This document shows, in pieces, positions 11,340 through 23,865 of a stretch of DNA of 64,000 nt (positions are counted from its first letter, which is position 1; the number at the start of each line of letters is the position of its first letter). The notes beneath the pieces were generated by a model. It did no database searches and was not told the origin of the DNA. It was given only the letters and a program-made list of their open reading frames with translations. The DNA comes from Paramecium sonneborni. Its lineage: Eukaryota > Ciliophora > Oligohymenophorea > Peniculida > Parameciidae. A program made the translations under genes and the position numbers. Location of the stretch: NCBI GenBank assembly GCA_905182985.1, contig CAJJDN010000139.1:262496-326495 (forward strand), written 5' to 3'.

Positions 11340-12989
11340 TCATTCCTTTTTTTTCTTCTTTTTTTTTCCTTTTTTCTCTTCAAAAGGATTATTTAACATA
11401 GATTATCCTATATCCATTAATTTGTTATGGAAGTCTTCTTGATATGTTGGTACCATAATACCGGATAAAAGTGAATTAATTTAAATAGGAATTTTATGTT
11501 TAGCGAATCTATTTTTGATATCTAAAACTTCTTATAAATTGGATTCATTCATCTTTGAAGGGCTATTTCTTTATAGTAATTGAGAGAATTTATTATGAAG
11601 AGAATTCGATCTAAGTTTGTTTGCATAAATAGATAAGGAAGAAGGTTATTCTTCTAGCTAGGTATCTGCAGCACTTAGATTCAACAAATCTTTATATGCT
11701 CTTCTAGCATTAATAACTCTTTGGGCAGATGCTTTGCTTTCTAAAAATGAAGTATCAATAACAGAATCTTGTTATCTAATCTATGATTAAATGATTGTAG
11801 GTAATGGATTAAGATTGACTACTTTTGGATCTTAATAATATGATTATCCAACTGATTAGGTTCTTCTTTTATCAATATCCGCATATCTACTTCCATAATG
11901 TTGAGAGTCAATTCTTCGATCTATTTCCTTTTCTATTCTTGCTTTATTTCTAGACCAAACATTCATAGAATTGACAATTTCTTCATCCATTTTTTTTTCT
12001 AAAGCTTCTTTTTATCTAAATTAAATCCATCTATTTTATAGATTCAATTCAATCTCTTAATTTGATGGTTAATATAACTAAAAATTTTATCTGTTTTCAA
12101 ATTATTGATTCAAATCTTTTTATTCTAAATTAACATCATCTTTTTAAAATACTTTGATCTTAGGTACCATATTAATAACAATTTTTTTCTTTTCATCATC
12201 TTCATTCTCATTCCCTAGTAAATCTCCATCTATTACAATTTCACCTTCTGTTTATTCTTAACTTTATTATAGATTATCATCCTATTCTTTTTAAGGCTAG
12301 GAAACAACTTTAGGGAATGTACTTTTTCCGTTTTGTTCAGGTATTAGATTATTTAATTAATTAAATTGTCTTCTTTTATATAATTTTAATCTAAAAAAAA
12401 GATGACTTCAAATACCTTAATTGAGGTGGATCGCAATGTTTATGCATGGTTCTTTTTTTATCTTTATAATCCAGTAGTTACTCATCTATTTATTTACTAG
12501 GTAATAGCTGAGTCTGATCTTAAATGATAAATCTTGAATCTTCACTCGAACTTGTATTACCTGTTTCTTTATCTTATGTTTTCATAATTGATCTATTATT
12601 CTATACATAAAATGTGTAAACTTTTTCTAGAAAAATCAATTAAGCATCTCTCCCTTTAGCTATGGCTGCTTCTCTTAATAAATTTACAATATTTTAGTAA
12701 AAATTGTAACGAGTAGGGAAATTTGGATGTATTCTACTTTATTTTAATGATGATTATATCTAAAATAAATTAAATGAATTATTACTTCTTTGTTGAAATA
12801 TTAAATAGACTCAATCATCATTATAAACTTTTTATTGTCTTCAAAATGAACACTTTTGAGTTCTTCAGTATCAAAGAGTTAATAATTAAATTTAGTGTGC
12901 CATAATCTTGTACTATTATAGAATTTCAGCTTATCAGCCTCACTAATACTCTGTAGTACATATGACTTTTCGAAAACTGATTTATTCAT
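11340..12989 (-). CDS. Large charged protein of unknown function, lysine-rich C-terminus
   Basis: ATG 12989 (MNKSVFEKSYVLQSISEADK) opens a frame that runs to TGA 11340 after removing two introns, GTAATAATTC...TTTTAG (26 nt) and GTATTTGAAG...TTTTAG (25 nt). The product is about 530 residues. Visible parts are an N-terminal hydrophobic-patterned region, a Gln/Glu-rich middle, a helical segment (EALEKKMDEEIVNSMNVWSR, then KARIEKEIDRRIDS), and a tail FAKHKIPIQINSLLSG followed by a lysine run. No catalytic motif, membrane helix or signal peptide is seen. The first ATG lies 45 nt from the divergent start of the next gene. The family is not recognised; a structural or ciliary role is only a guess from composition. 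Confidence 0.75.
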
Positions 12990-13034
12990 TATATTTATAT
13001 ATATTTTTTTATTTTCTTAACTGATATTTTAAAA

Positions 13035-15375
13035 ATGAACTCAAAACAATAACATATGACTGTGTGTCCTGCAATTTTAAAAGGTGATGATCTTCCTGAT
13101 GATACTCCACTTAAAATATAGAATTCTAACTTACCAAAACCTATGATTTCAAAGAAATTGATGCCTTAAGTGAATAATGAAATACTTTATGAAAGACTCA
13201 ATTAAGAAGCTGAAATATTTAAGTAGAACAATTAAATGTTGAAAGAATATTATGAATAAGAAGAATTACGTCCATGTTCATTTGCTCCTTAAACTCTTAA
13301 TGATGGTTAGGAAAAAAGATCACTATATTAATTTTTATTTGATCAATAGAATCATGTGATGAAAGTAGAATAGAAATTAGAATAAATAAAATAAAATGAA
13401 TTGGAACGGGATTTATAGCATCCATATCATCCAAAGACAAATGAATTTAATTTTTCAAAAAGAGATGAAACAATTCCTACTTATGAAAGATTGTATAATT
13501 TGAATTAAAAGAAACCATCAGAACCAATGTTTTAATAATCAGAATCTACAGTTGATTATAAACCACTAATTTAATAAAAGTCTTAAAATATAGTTCGTAA
13601 TTAAAAAGTAGAAGACATTCTCTATTAAGATGCATAAAGAAGATTATAAAAATAGAAAGAAGTATAAGAAAAGAAAAACACAACTAAAGTAGTAACTGTA
13701 AATGTTAAATATACATCAAATAACAGTGAGAAAATAGTTGCTTAAAAATTTATAAGAGAATTTGAAACAGTAATAGATTGGATATTTGATTAAACAGGGT
13801 AAGATAGACCATCAAATGTATCATTTTCAATTGATTATTTGAAATTAGGAGAAATATTATAAAGATTAGGATTTTTGAATTAATTATAGGTTAAAGATAG
13901 TAATGAAAAGGCTGTTGAATATGAGAATCTTCGTTTATCTGAAGAGCGAGCATTATTATGTGAAATCTGGACTGTTTTAAGAGGAGATGAATTAGGAGGA
14001 ATCAGTAAAAGAAATTTATGTTTATTTTTATTAACTTTAATTGGAATTACTGATTTTAAGATTAAAGAATTACCATCTGTTTAAAATGAAGAAGTTCCTA
14101 ATTATTAGAAATCTATATAACCATAATAACATAAGATTGTAACTGCTCATTAACCAAATGATAGACCAAAGTTAGGTACTATAGATAAAGATGGAAATAT
14201 TATATTTACATTTGAAGAAACAAAAAAAATATAGAAATAATTTGATATTTTATATAGGAATAGATTAGGTTCAGAAGAATTGAAAAAAACTAATTGGAAA
14301 GATGAAAACCCATATAAACCATAAATATTACCATAATCTAAATAATTGGCTAATTAGTTTAGAGAGAAAGTATTGGAGGAGACAGCTAATTTAATTGATA
14401 ATTAATTGATTAAAGTAACTATACCTGAAAATGGATAAATAACACATGCAGATTTATTAGTATTGTAAAAGAAGGCCGTGGAATACCATAAGGAATAAAA
14501 GAAATAGGAAATATTATAATAATAATTAGAAAAATGTCCATTTAAACCTTAATTGATCAATAATGGAAATAATTAAAATAATGATGAAAGAAAGAGTCAG
14601 TAAAAGAAATAAGAAAAATATTTACAATTGTATTCATTAGCTAAACCAACTACATAAAAGAGAGATAGAACAACAGAAGAAATAGAATATGAAAAATAGT
14701 AAGAAGAATGTACTTTCTAACCAGATTTAGTAAATAAGGTAAGTTAGTAATCGAAATAAGAAAATCATTTTGTGAATAAAGATGTCGATAAAACAGTATA
14801 GAGAATGAGATAAGCTAGATAAAGGAGAGAGGAAGTTTAAGGAATGTTAGAAAGAGGATATAAAAGTAATAAAGCTATACAATAATAACAAAATAGCTAA
14901 TAAACAAAAGTAAGTAGAAGCTAATCTTAGAATCAATTAAAATAGACTACATAATCATCTAGATAGAAAAGTTTACAATCTTAAGAATCATAATAAATGA
15001 ATACACATTAATCTTAAAATTTCCATATGGATGAATCTTAACCTAAAGAAGACTAGAGCGGAGTTAGATCAGGCAGTTGTAAGTTTTTAATGTTATTAGT
15101 TTGTTTAGAATAAGATGAAAGGATTCCATTATTATTTGTTGATGTTAATCTAGGACCTAATAAAACTGAGAGAATTGTTGTTTATGAAGGAGATCAATCG
15201 ACTGAATTGGCTGCTAGATTTGCATAAGAACATAGTACTTTTAATTATTTATATAATTATAGATTTGGATGAATTTATGTAAGATAAACTTAAAGAGTTG
15301 TTAGATTATCAAATTAGTGGATTACTTACTAAAATCGATGAAGAAGAAGGAGCTTTAAGTGATAATGATTAATGA
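13035..15375 (+). CDS. Large Gln-rich protein with CPF/CTF motifs and a conserved C-terminal module
   Basis: ATG 13035 (MNSKQQHMTVCPAILKGDD) runs open to near 15230. One 28-nt intron (GTACTTTTAA...AATTATAG) is then needed to reach TGA 15373. The protein is about 770 residues. It has a helical middle (SEERALLCEIWTVLRGDELG) reminiscent of an EF-hand-like helix pair, and two short motifs CPFKPQ and CTFQPDL of the kind repeated in ciliate axonemal proteins. It ends with a compact module, LLFVDVNLGPNKTERIVVYE, GDQSTELAARFAQEHNLDE, then a helix. I have seen similar endings in protist proteins but cannot name the domain. Glutamine is mostly encoded by TAA/TAG. Confidence 0.8.
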
Positions 15376-15812
15376 TATATATATATATATATACTAAAAA
15401 TATCATTATGATAATTATCGAAATGATAATTTACTTGATTCTTATGATCTTAATTCTATTTCCCTCTCTTTTTTCAATTACCAGTCAATATATCGTTTAT
15501 CTTATTTCAAATTTTGAATTCCTTATTAAGTCCATTAATTCACTAAATTATTATATATATTTGGTTAATATATTGTATGCTATTTGTCATATGTCTCTTA
15601 ATTCTCTAGTTTTTCTAAATCTCTTAAATATTTTTATCGATTACCTTAAACTAAGTAAGAAGAATATCAAAATTAATGGAAATAACAAATAGATTGAGAT
15701 AAGTATTCTTTGATCGTAAAAGTCTGAAAAATAAGAGGCAAATTTATCACCTACAGCAAACTCTGATTCCATTTATTGTTATTATTTAAATTAATAATCA
15801 TATAATTTATTG
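15376..15812. other. Intergenic region between convergent genes, with a TA microsatellite
   Basis: A short (TA)n tract lies at about 15374-15394, directly behind the upstream stop codon. The remaining 400 bases are T-rich and show no protein-like frame. They separate the 3' ends of a plus-strand and a minus-strand gene. Confidence 0.6.
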
Positions 15813-16668
15813 TCATTTTATTTTCATCAAAAATTATTAAATTGGTTAAATGATATGTGTTTAGACAGAGAACTAATTATGATTCATTCCATCCAATAAT
15901 TGTAATTATACATATCCTTAACATTCTTTCATTAATTCAATAGAATGTTTATAATTAACCAAACTATCATCTTTTCCATGTATAAATAATGTTGGACAAA
16001 CTACTTTATGCATCTTTTCTAAATTTCTAAATCTTTCCTTTACTAATTTGGATACCCAAATAAAACTATTATCTTATATTACATCACATATAGATGTAAA
16101 TGCACTTAATAAAATAAGAGATTTAATTTTTCTATATCTAATACTCATTTCTATAGCTACACTACATCCAATAGATCTACCAATTATAATTATCTTTTCT
16201 TCTTTAACCTTTAATACTTTTAGAATATGTTCCATCACTTAATAAGCATCTTTTATAATTGTATCACTACTACAATTCCCTTTATATATTCCATAACCTG
16301 GATATTCTATCGAAAGTGAAGCCATCTAATTACAAACATCAAATTAATACATCCAAATCTGTTCCTAATAGAAATGCTAAAGACTTACACATTCCAAGAT
16401 CTTCTGCATTTGCATGAAAATATACTATCAATCCTTTATTTAATTTCTATTCTTATTATAATAAAGTAACAATCCTTCTTCTCTTTATCACTTTATGATG
16501 TTTCTATTCCTCAACAATCTTCACTTTTATAGTACCATTTTATGTTTTTAGTTCATTACTCATTTTTGTTTATTAACCGCATATTTATTCATCTATATAA
16601 TATAAACCACCTAAACTCTCATTATAACTTGCTCTTGGACTAGGAAATATCAAATCGTTAAAATCCAT
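15813..16668 (-). CDS. Alpha/beta hydrolase, ABHD17-like serine hydrolase
   Basis: ATG 16668 (MDFNDLIFPSPRASYNES) leads to GLIVYFHANAEDLGM, the typical oxyanion/HxNAxDLG segment of this family. After a 25-nt intron (GTATTAATTT...AATTAG) come SIEYPGYGIYKGNCSS, the nucleophile elbow IIIIGRSIGCSVAIEM (Ser in GRSIG), PTLFIHGKDDSLVNY (acid) and DGMNHNQFS (His), so the Ser-Asp-His triad is complete. Length about 275 residues fits ABHD17/FAM108 depalmitoylase-like proteins. There is no signal peptide. The substrate is not deducible. Its start codon is 16 nt from the divergent start of the next gene, so the two share a very small promoter region. Confidence 0.92.
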
Positions 16669-16684
16669 TATAATTATTAATATA

Positions 16685-19054
16685 ATGAATCATAGATCTA
16701 TCAGACCCTCTAGTGCATAACAAAATGTTTCTCATCTCAGTGATAAAAATGTATCCTTTCATAAGAAGTACTATTTTTACATTATATTAAGTCCTTATAA
16801 GTAGCCCAATCTACACAACGTTTCACAATATCGAGTTAAAGAAAGTGAAAAACTATTTGAAGAGAGTCTCTAACTTAAACTACTTATGAATTAATTGAAA
16901 GATGAAAATATTAAACTTAGAACAAGAAACACTAATTTAGAAGTAATATTCCAATCATCATCTAGAAAGACTTATAAAAATGTTAAAAAATTATAGAAGA
17001 AGTAGAAACTACTGGAAATATGAAACGATTTTATGCTAAGCCAAGCACTGATAATCAAATGATTCTTAGTTTCAAAGGTTAAATTAAAGAATTGCGATTA
17101 AATCTTGATTAAAGAGAATAAGAAATGATAACTCTCAAAAAGTCTGCTAAATACACAAAACTTACAGAAATGGAAATAGAACGTAAAATGTTCCAAGATG
17201 AAACTATTAGATTAAAATAAGTTATTGAGGAACTAGTACAATAAAATTTATATGCACAATAAAAAGAACATGATTAATAAAAATTATAGGATATGATTTC
17301 ATAAAGAGACAATCTAATTAAATAAATGTAACAAGATATAGAATCATTTGAAACTGATAATAAAAATCTTTAAGCACAATTATAATAGCTAATTTCAGCT
17401 TATTAAGATCTTGATAGAGAATTTACTAAACTTGATTCTAATATGTAAACCAAATTAAAATAGAAAGATAAACAATTGATTGAACTAAAAACATAACTTA
17501 CAAGATTAAAAGAATAATATGAAAAAGAAAAGAAATTGCTTCAATAACCAAAATTTAGTCCTACTCTCAAAACACATAATAAAGTAGCTAAACGTGTTTA
17601 GAGTGCTAAACCAGCTGAATAAATCACTAAACCAATTGAATTAGATGAAGTAGACCATATAATATAAGAGATCAAATATAAATTAATAGCTTTGTCATTG
17701 CATTCTAATTAAATTGATACTTTACTCTTCAATTAATCTTCTTAATAAACTACAATAGGATAATTAACAGAAAAATTGATAAATGATCCATTTTTATTAA
17801 ATAAAACAGATGCTAATAATTTTGCAAGATATTTGATAGAATCTACTTAACAAAAGTATCCTTATAGTCCAAACGTTTAAATTGCATAAGATAATGGATT
17901 AATAAGAGGAATGTTTTTTAAAGCAATTGGATTTTGGGCATGTTATGATTAAGTAGAGAGACGAGTGTTAGAATAATGTTTAGCTAAATTGTTTAAAGGA
18001 TCATTAAGTTAAGTGGAAAGAGTGATGGGAAAGAATGTTTATACAAGAAAGGATTTTATAAATTAAATATAAAAGATACTTTAAAAAAAGTAAATAAGAG
18101 AATTAGAGATGAGTTATTTAATTTCGAAAGTAAATAATGATTATAAAATGATTAGATTATATTATAATCAAAGAATTTGAATACATTAAAAGGAGAAGTA
18201 TTAATAAAATACTTAAGAGAATTAGAGAAATTAGAAAATGAAGAAGATGTCAGAGCTGAAGATTTATAATAATATTACGATAATTAAGGGTAAGATATTT
18301 TAAGTATTAAATACAATTAGATAAGAGAAAGGATTCTTTTTTTATAAATAGTTGAGAAGTAAGTAAGAATAGATGATAGCATTATTGGAGACAAAAGAAG
18401 AGAAGGTGGAAGAAATTGATATAAATTAAGTTAATGATGGAATTCCATAAAAATCAGTTTAACAATATATTATAAAAGGAGGATTAGTGAGAAGTCATTC
18501 TGATCCAGATCCATTATAATTAATGATTATTTAAAAGAATGAAGAAGATGAAGATGAGGAACAAGAACAATAATAGCATAAACGAAATGAATAATATTAA
18601 TAAAAATAAGAATACAATTAATATGCATTTAATTTTGAGGAAGGCGAATAAGAAAATAATGAAGAAGAGAATAATGATGAATATTAACCTGATTTAAATG
18701 ATGCTCATATTGAAGATTAAGATTAATATTAATATTAGGAAGATGATGATGATTATAATATGAATGTAGATGGAGTCTTTGAAGAAGATAATGATGATGA
18801 AAATGATTAATGGGAGAAAGTAGAAAATAAAGGCAATTTTCCAGTCAGACAAGAGTATAATATAATTATTAAATATATAAATAGTCGATAAATACCAAAT
18901 AGTAGACCTACTTCAAGTTTGGTAAATAAAGTTAATAGAAGCAATAGTGATATTAAGGCTAGTCTAGCTTCAGAATTACATCCAACTAAAGAAATTAATG
19001 AAGAAGGTATACTATTATATTTTAATCTTAAGAATATTTAGAAGAGTAATTTGA
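16685..19054 (+). CDS. Long coiled-coil protein with acidic C-terminal region
   Basis: ATG 16685 gives MNHRSIRPSSAQQNVSHLS. Introns of about 22-26 nt (for example GTACTATTTT...TTAAG, GTAATATTCC...TCTAG, GTAAATAATG...GATTAG) keep the frame. A long coiled coil spans roughly residues 55-300 (QLKDENIKLRTRNTNLE; IERKMFQDETIRLKQVIEE; QLIELKTQLTRLKEQYEKEK). A globular middle follows (RGMFFKAIGFWACYDQVERR), then a strongly acidic Glu/Asp/Gln-rich tail that includes long runs of D and E around 18540-18800. The last intron leads to TGA 19052. The family is not recognised; it could be a centrosomal or ciliary structural protein. Confidence 0.75.
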
Positions 19055-19110
19055 AGAAGAAAATTGATATATAAATTTTATATAAATTATATATATATAT
19101 AAATTAAAAT

Positions 19111-19595
19111 ATGAAACGAACAAAGGAAACCATTTTTAGAGAACATCCTGATTGGTAGTAAAGATAAGGTATTAGTGGTCTTAAGGAATTTGATGGGGAA
19201 GATTTATGTAATTTATAATACTTAAAATAAAGAATTTGATTCTCGTAATAAATTTAATAAAGATCAATAAAAATAATGGATATTTGAATAAATAGATGAG
19301 AAGAAAAGAAGGTAGGAATAAGAAAAAGCAGAAGAAATGGCATATGCTTAATAAACATTAGAAATTAATAGATTTAGAGGAATGCTTTAAGATAACTTTG
19401 CATCAAGAAAAACTGATATGGGAGTTGCCACAAAATAAACCAATCTTTAATTAGTAATTATATAATCTATATTGTATTTAGGCTAAAGAAAAGAAAGATA
19501 AAGAAGAAAGAGAAAAATAAGAAAAATTGGCTGCTGAACGGGCTGAAAGAGATTTATTACTTTAACGGGGTCGTAAGTAACCATATTAAGGATGA
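19111..19595 (+). CDS. RIB43A-like ciliary microtubule inner protein, short form
   Basis: ATG 19111 (MKRTKETIFREHPDWQQRQG) continues ISGLKEFDGEDL, the diagnostic RIB43A segment. It then gives FNKDQQKQWIFEQIDEKKRR, EINRFRGMLQDNFASRKTDM and a helical Glu/Lys C-terminus ending ERDLLLQRGRKQPYQG. Two introns are needed, GTAATTTATA...AATAAAG (25 nt) and GTAATTATAT...ATTTAG (28 nt). RIB43A proteins sit inside axonemal doublet microtubules near the protofilament ribbon. The usual family member has over 100 more residues at the N-terminus (NxRRxxEL-type coil). Here nothing of that is seen upstream, so this is either a short paralogue or a 5'-truncated one. Confidence 0.8.
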
Positions 19596-20443
19596 TCATC
19601 ATTTAATATGTTTTATCATCATTAGTTATATTATCAAAATCAGTCAAATACAACAGATTAGTATACACTCTTGTAATCTTACAAACTAATTTTCAATTTT
19701 TTTTATTTCTATCCTTCTATTCTATTTTTATATTATCAAATTATTTAAACTATAATTTTTTATTAAAAGTCTACAGGTATCTTTAATTTAAGTAAATTAT
19801 GCTCATGATCTTTATATTATTCAAATACTTCATATAAATTAATATTTAAATATTCAAGATCAAAAGTATTATATTAATCTTATTCCAATTATTGATGATA
19901 TTTAAAATAGATTAAATATCGTATTTATATTATTCTACTTAACTTTCTATTTATTTAAATATGAATACCTTAAATTAATTTTTGTCTTCTTACATAGTTT
20001 CTAAATGCAATTTTGAAGTATTCTTACTCTTTATTTTCAAATTTAAGTATAAAGTATTCGAAGAATATTACCTTTCTTTTTGGAAGTTTCATATAGACTT
20101 GGTTTTTATGTTTGAAAATTTCATTAACTGAAATAGCATGATTCAAAAATATATCAATTTTATATTTAACAATTATGGCTTCTGAAAATTATGATTAATT
20201 AAAATTTAAGATTACTTTCTTTATTTAATTTTTATGATTTATTAGATGCTCATTATTCTTATGCTAGATGATCATGAGAACTTAAAGAATACTTACCTAC
20301 TTAGTTTATGAATCTAGAACTCAATATTATTTCATCACTGTATTTTTGTATTCTACTGCTAACTGTAAATTTATCTAATACAGTGATTAACATTGATGGC
20401 TTTTCGTTTTTTTATCCTTATCTTTTCCATGTAAAGATTTTTA
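19440..20443. repeat. First copy of a 1,004-bp exact duplication ending at an N gap
   Basis: It starts at ccaatctttaattag inside the RIB43A gene and ends with gtaaagattttta before the N at 20444. The next 1,004 bases are the same. The edges coincide with the N, so this is most simply an unmerged contig overlap. It makes a false second copy of the RIB43A 3' half and of the unknown minus gene. Confidence 0.9.
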
Positions 20444-20444
20444 N

Positions 20445-21448
20445 CCAATCTTTAATTAGTAATTATATAATCTATATTGTATTTAGGCTAAAGAAAAGAA
20501 AGATAAAGAAGAAAGAGAAAAATAAGAAAAATTGGCTGCTGAACGGGCTGAAAGAGATTTATTACTTTAACGGGGTCGTAAGTAACCATATTAAGGATGA
20601 TCATCATTTAATATGTTTTATCATCATTAGTTATATTATCAAAATCAGTCAAATACAACAGATTAGTATACACTCTTGTAATCTTACAAACTAATTTTCA
20701 ATTTTTTTTATTTCTATCCTTCTATTCTATTTTTATATTATCAAATTATTTAAACTATAATTTTTTATTAAAAGTCTACAGGTATCTTTAATTTAAGTAA
20801 ATTATGCTCATGATCTTTATATTATTCAAATACTTCATATAAATTAATATTTAAATATTCAAGATCAAAAGTATTATATTAATCTTATTCCAATTATTGA
20901 TGATATTTAAAATAGATTAAATATCGTATTTATATTATTCTACTTAACTTTCTATTTATTTAAATATGAATACCTTAAATTAATTTTTGTCTTCTTACAT
21001 AGTTTCTAAATGCAATTTTGAAGTATTCTTACTCTTTATTTTCAAATTTAAGTATAAAGTATTCGAAGAATATTACCTTTCTTTTTGGAAGTTTCATATA
21101 GACTTGGTTTTTATGTTTGAAAATTTCATTAACTGAAATAGCATGATTCAAAAATATATCAATTTTATATTTAACAATTATGGCTTCTGAAAATTATGAT
21201 TAATTAAAATTTAAGATTACTTTCTTTATTTAATTTTTATGATTTATTAGATGCTCATTATTCTTATGCTAGATGATCATGAGAACTTAAAGAATACTTA
21301 CCTACTTAGTTTATGAATCTAGAACTCAATATTATTTCATCACTGTATTTTTGTATTCTACTGCTAACTGTAAATTTATCTAATACAGTGATTAACATTG
21401 ATGGCTTTTCGTTTTTTTATCCTTATCTTTTCCATGTAAAGATTTTTA
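20445..21448. repeat. Second copy of the 1,004-bp duplication after the N gap
   Basis: It begins directly after the N and ends where gattttta passes into unique taaagacttagcc. It contains a headless copy of the RIB43A last exon (about 20500-20600). This copy is physically joined to the rest of the minus-strand gene upstream. Confidence 0.9.
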
Positions 21449-21605
21449 TAAAGACTTAGCCTCATTGAAATATATAAAGTTAAAATCCAGCAAATTTAAC
21501 TATTTCATTTAAAATATTTTAATCAAAGCTTAAACATCATTAAAAATTGTTGATAGTTTTATCAAACAAATTTCCCATATATTTTATACCATTACTGTTT
21601 GTCAT
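20741..21605 (-). CDS. Unrecognised protein gene, probably damaged or with a sequence error
   Basis: ATG 21605 reads MTNSNGIKYMGNLFDKTINN. After a T-homopolymer where one base fewer would keep the frame, it reads NDVQALIKIFQMKQLNLLDF, KSLHGKDKDKKTKSHQC and QLAVEYKNTVMKQY. An in-frame TGA then appears, which may sit in a small intron. A GTAAGTATTC...ATCTAG intron of 33 nt or an alternative leads on to SVNEIFKHKNQVYMKLPKRK and KFENKEQEYFKIAFRNYVRR, ending at TGA 20741. The sequence is protein-like throughout. No family is recognised. The artificial copy of its 3' part ends at 19736. Confidence 0.45.
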
Positions 21606-21913
21606 TAGATAATTCTCTATTATAATGGAATTTCTTATTTTTACATATGAATATGAAAACTAATATAGCTATCCCTCAAATGATCAATAATAACTAAAAT
21701 ATTAGAATATTTTTACTACATAATTTAAATTTATTATAAAAAGCAATTAATTCTATCTAAATAAAAATTTATATTCTTAAGTTCATTTTATAATTTATGT
21801 ACATCAGAAACTATAAGAATATAATTATAAGAACGAATAAATCAAAAATATAAATTAATTGACATTAGGATTATTAGTTCATTTTTATTATTTCAATAAT
21901 TTCTATTCAGAAA

Positions 21914-22816
21914 ATGAATATATTTAGATAAGTGCCGAGACAAACATATTAAGAACACTTATAGGTTTTTGGAGCATCTAGTTATGGCCGCCCATAAATT
22001 AATAATGGAAACAAGATTTTGTTACCAGCATCAGCACTTTAATAATTGATTTTTATTAAACAAAATGGTCCTATGATTTTTAAAATATCATCAACACATA
22101 CTTAAAGAGTTACATATGTTGGAGTATTAGAATTTGTTGCAGAAGAAGGTACTTGTATAATTCCAGATTGGTTATTTGAAAATATGAACTTTTTTCCTGA
22201 ATGTTATATTATTGTCAGCCTTGAAAAAAACTTACCACTTGTATAAAAATTGATTGATTTATAAAAAGGGAAAATTAATTAAGATTTAACCTCATGAAAC
22301 TGCTTTTGTTGATCTTCCTGATCCTAGAGCCATTTTAGAAAACTAATTAAGAAATTACATTTGTCTTACTTAAGGTGAAACAATCACTATAACATTTAAT
22401 AAGATTAAATATATGATTGATATAGTTGAAGTTATGCCTAAAACAGATAAACTTGCAGTCTGTATCAATGAAGCAGATGTTGAAATTGATTTTTTATAAC
22501 CATTAGTACTTATATTTTAGAAATATAGGATTATACTGAAGCACCTTCTTAAAAACTAATTAAAAACAATTCAACTTTGGGTATGGAATAAGAATAAAAA
22601 TAATAAGAATAAGCTGTTTTTATTGGAAAAGGAGTTAGATTAGATGGTAAAACTTAACTAGCTCAACCTAGAAAATAATCAGAAGATGTTAAAGTTGTTT
22701 CTGAAGCATATAATCCTAGAAAAAATAAATTAGTTAATGGAATTAGATAAAATGAAGATGTTTAAATATTTATGGGTACTTCCACTAAAGTTGGTGCATA
22801 AAAAAAATAACTTTGA
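21914..22816 (+). CDS. UFD1: Ubiquitin fusion degradation protein 1 (UFD1)
   Basis: ATG 21914 (MNIFRQVPRQTYQEHLQVFG) then SYGRPQINNGNKILLPASAL, TQRVTYVGVLEFVAEEGTCI and PDWLFENM. Next come NLPLG, a 28-nt intron, KIQPHETAFVDLPDPRAILE, NQLRNYICLTQGETITI and DVEIDFLQPLDY. These are the double-psi beta-barrel and C-terminal half of the UFD1 N-domain in canonical order. A second intron of 23 nt lies after FLQPL. The tail (residues about 200-280) is Gln/Lys-rich and less conserved, as in other UFD1 proteins. UFD1 with NPL4 recruits p97/Cdc48 to polyubiquitylated substrates, for example in ER-associated degradation. TGA is at 22814. Confidence 0.95.
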
Positions 22817-22878
22817 GCTGTTGATTTATTGTTTCATATAAATATATTCAAACAATCATTATAAATATATATATATTT

Positions 22879-23865
22879 TCATGAAAATATTTCAAACATT
22901 TTTAGTACATTTTATCTACATAAAAGACATTTTAGTTTTTATAAAACTAATTCTTTACAAGATTAACAATAAATGTAATGTCCACAAGGAATAGCAACAA
23001 ATTTTCTTTTATTTGCAAAGCATATCTAACATTTCTCTGTTTCACATAATTGATCACTTTATTAATTCTATTCTTATTTAGTTATTAAATTTTTGCTTTA
23101 TTATTAACTAATTAGTTATTCTTCCGTAATTCCTTCTTAAGTTGGAGTTTCTTACATCATTATTTTTTCATCCTATTTTACTATTTTCAATTCATCCTTT
23201 CCTTATTATTAAATTCTATTTTATTAATCCTCTTAATGAATCTTCTCTTTTGATTAATTGATTCCACTTTTTATTTCATTTTTCTTATCACATACCATAC
23301 TTAGGATTTTAGAAGCTTACATTATAAATTCTTCATCATTTGATTTTACCCTTAAAATTAGAAAATGCTCTTCAAATCTGTTCAGGTTTTTTAAGTCTTT
23401 ATGTATCTATCTTTAATTTTCATAAGATAATTCTAAAGGCTAATTCAATTACTAAAAATACTTTAATTTATTGAATTATATTTTTAAAGGAATCTAATAA
23501 TTTCTTTTTTTCCTCATCATTATAATTCCAAATCTTCTTCTCTTCTTCATAGTTAAATATTGCTACTTCCAATTATTTCATTTTTTCTTTAACACTATCC
23601 TAATCAGATGATGTAGTTATTTGTAAACTTAATTTATCTAACTATTATTTTAAATTGATAATCTTTTCATCCAATCTCAAATGATTTTCTAAGTTTTCAA
23701 TTAAATTGCGAATTTTCTTCTTTTATTATACTCCTTTTTCTTATTATTCCATTTAAATCATCTATTTTTATAATTAAAATATTATTAATTAATTTTATTT
23801 TATAGATATTTAAGATTTAATTCTTTTTACATTTTATTATAATCAAGTTTAAAATCAAAATTCAT
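22879..23865 (-). CDS. Coiled-coil protein with C-terminal RING finger (putative E3 ligase)
   Basis: ATG 23865 (MNFDFKLDYNKMQKELNLK) leads through coiled-coil segments (LEVAIFNYEEEKKIWNYNDE) with at least two introns, including GTATTTTTAG...GAATTAG (22 nt). The C-terminal 50 residues form a C3HC4 RING: CQICFANKRKFVAIPCGHYI, YCQSCKELVL, LKCLLCRQNV, with the full Cys-His spacing. It ends at TGA 22879. RING proteins of this layout pass ubiquitin from E2 to substrate. No substrate domain is recognised. Its 3' end faces the UFD1 3' end across 62 nt. Confidence 0.8.

Noticed and set aside
15372..15692. 106-codon plus-strand frame with hydrophobic IYIYI start
   Set aside because: It begins in a TA microsatellite behind a stop codon, and its content is translated AT-rich DNA without motif.
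19440..21448. True tandem gene duplication of RIB43A
   Set aside because: Copies look identical and end exactly at an N; contig overlap explains it better.
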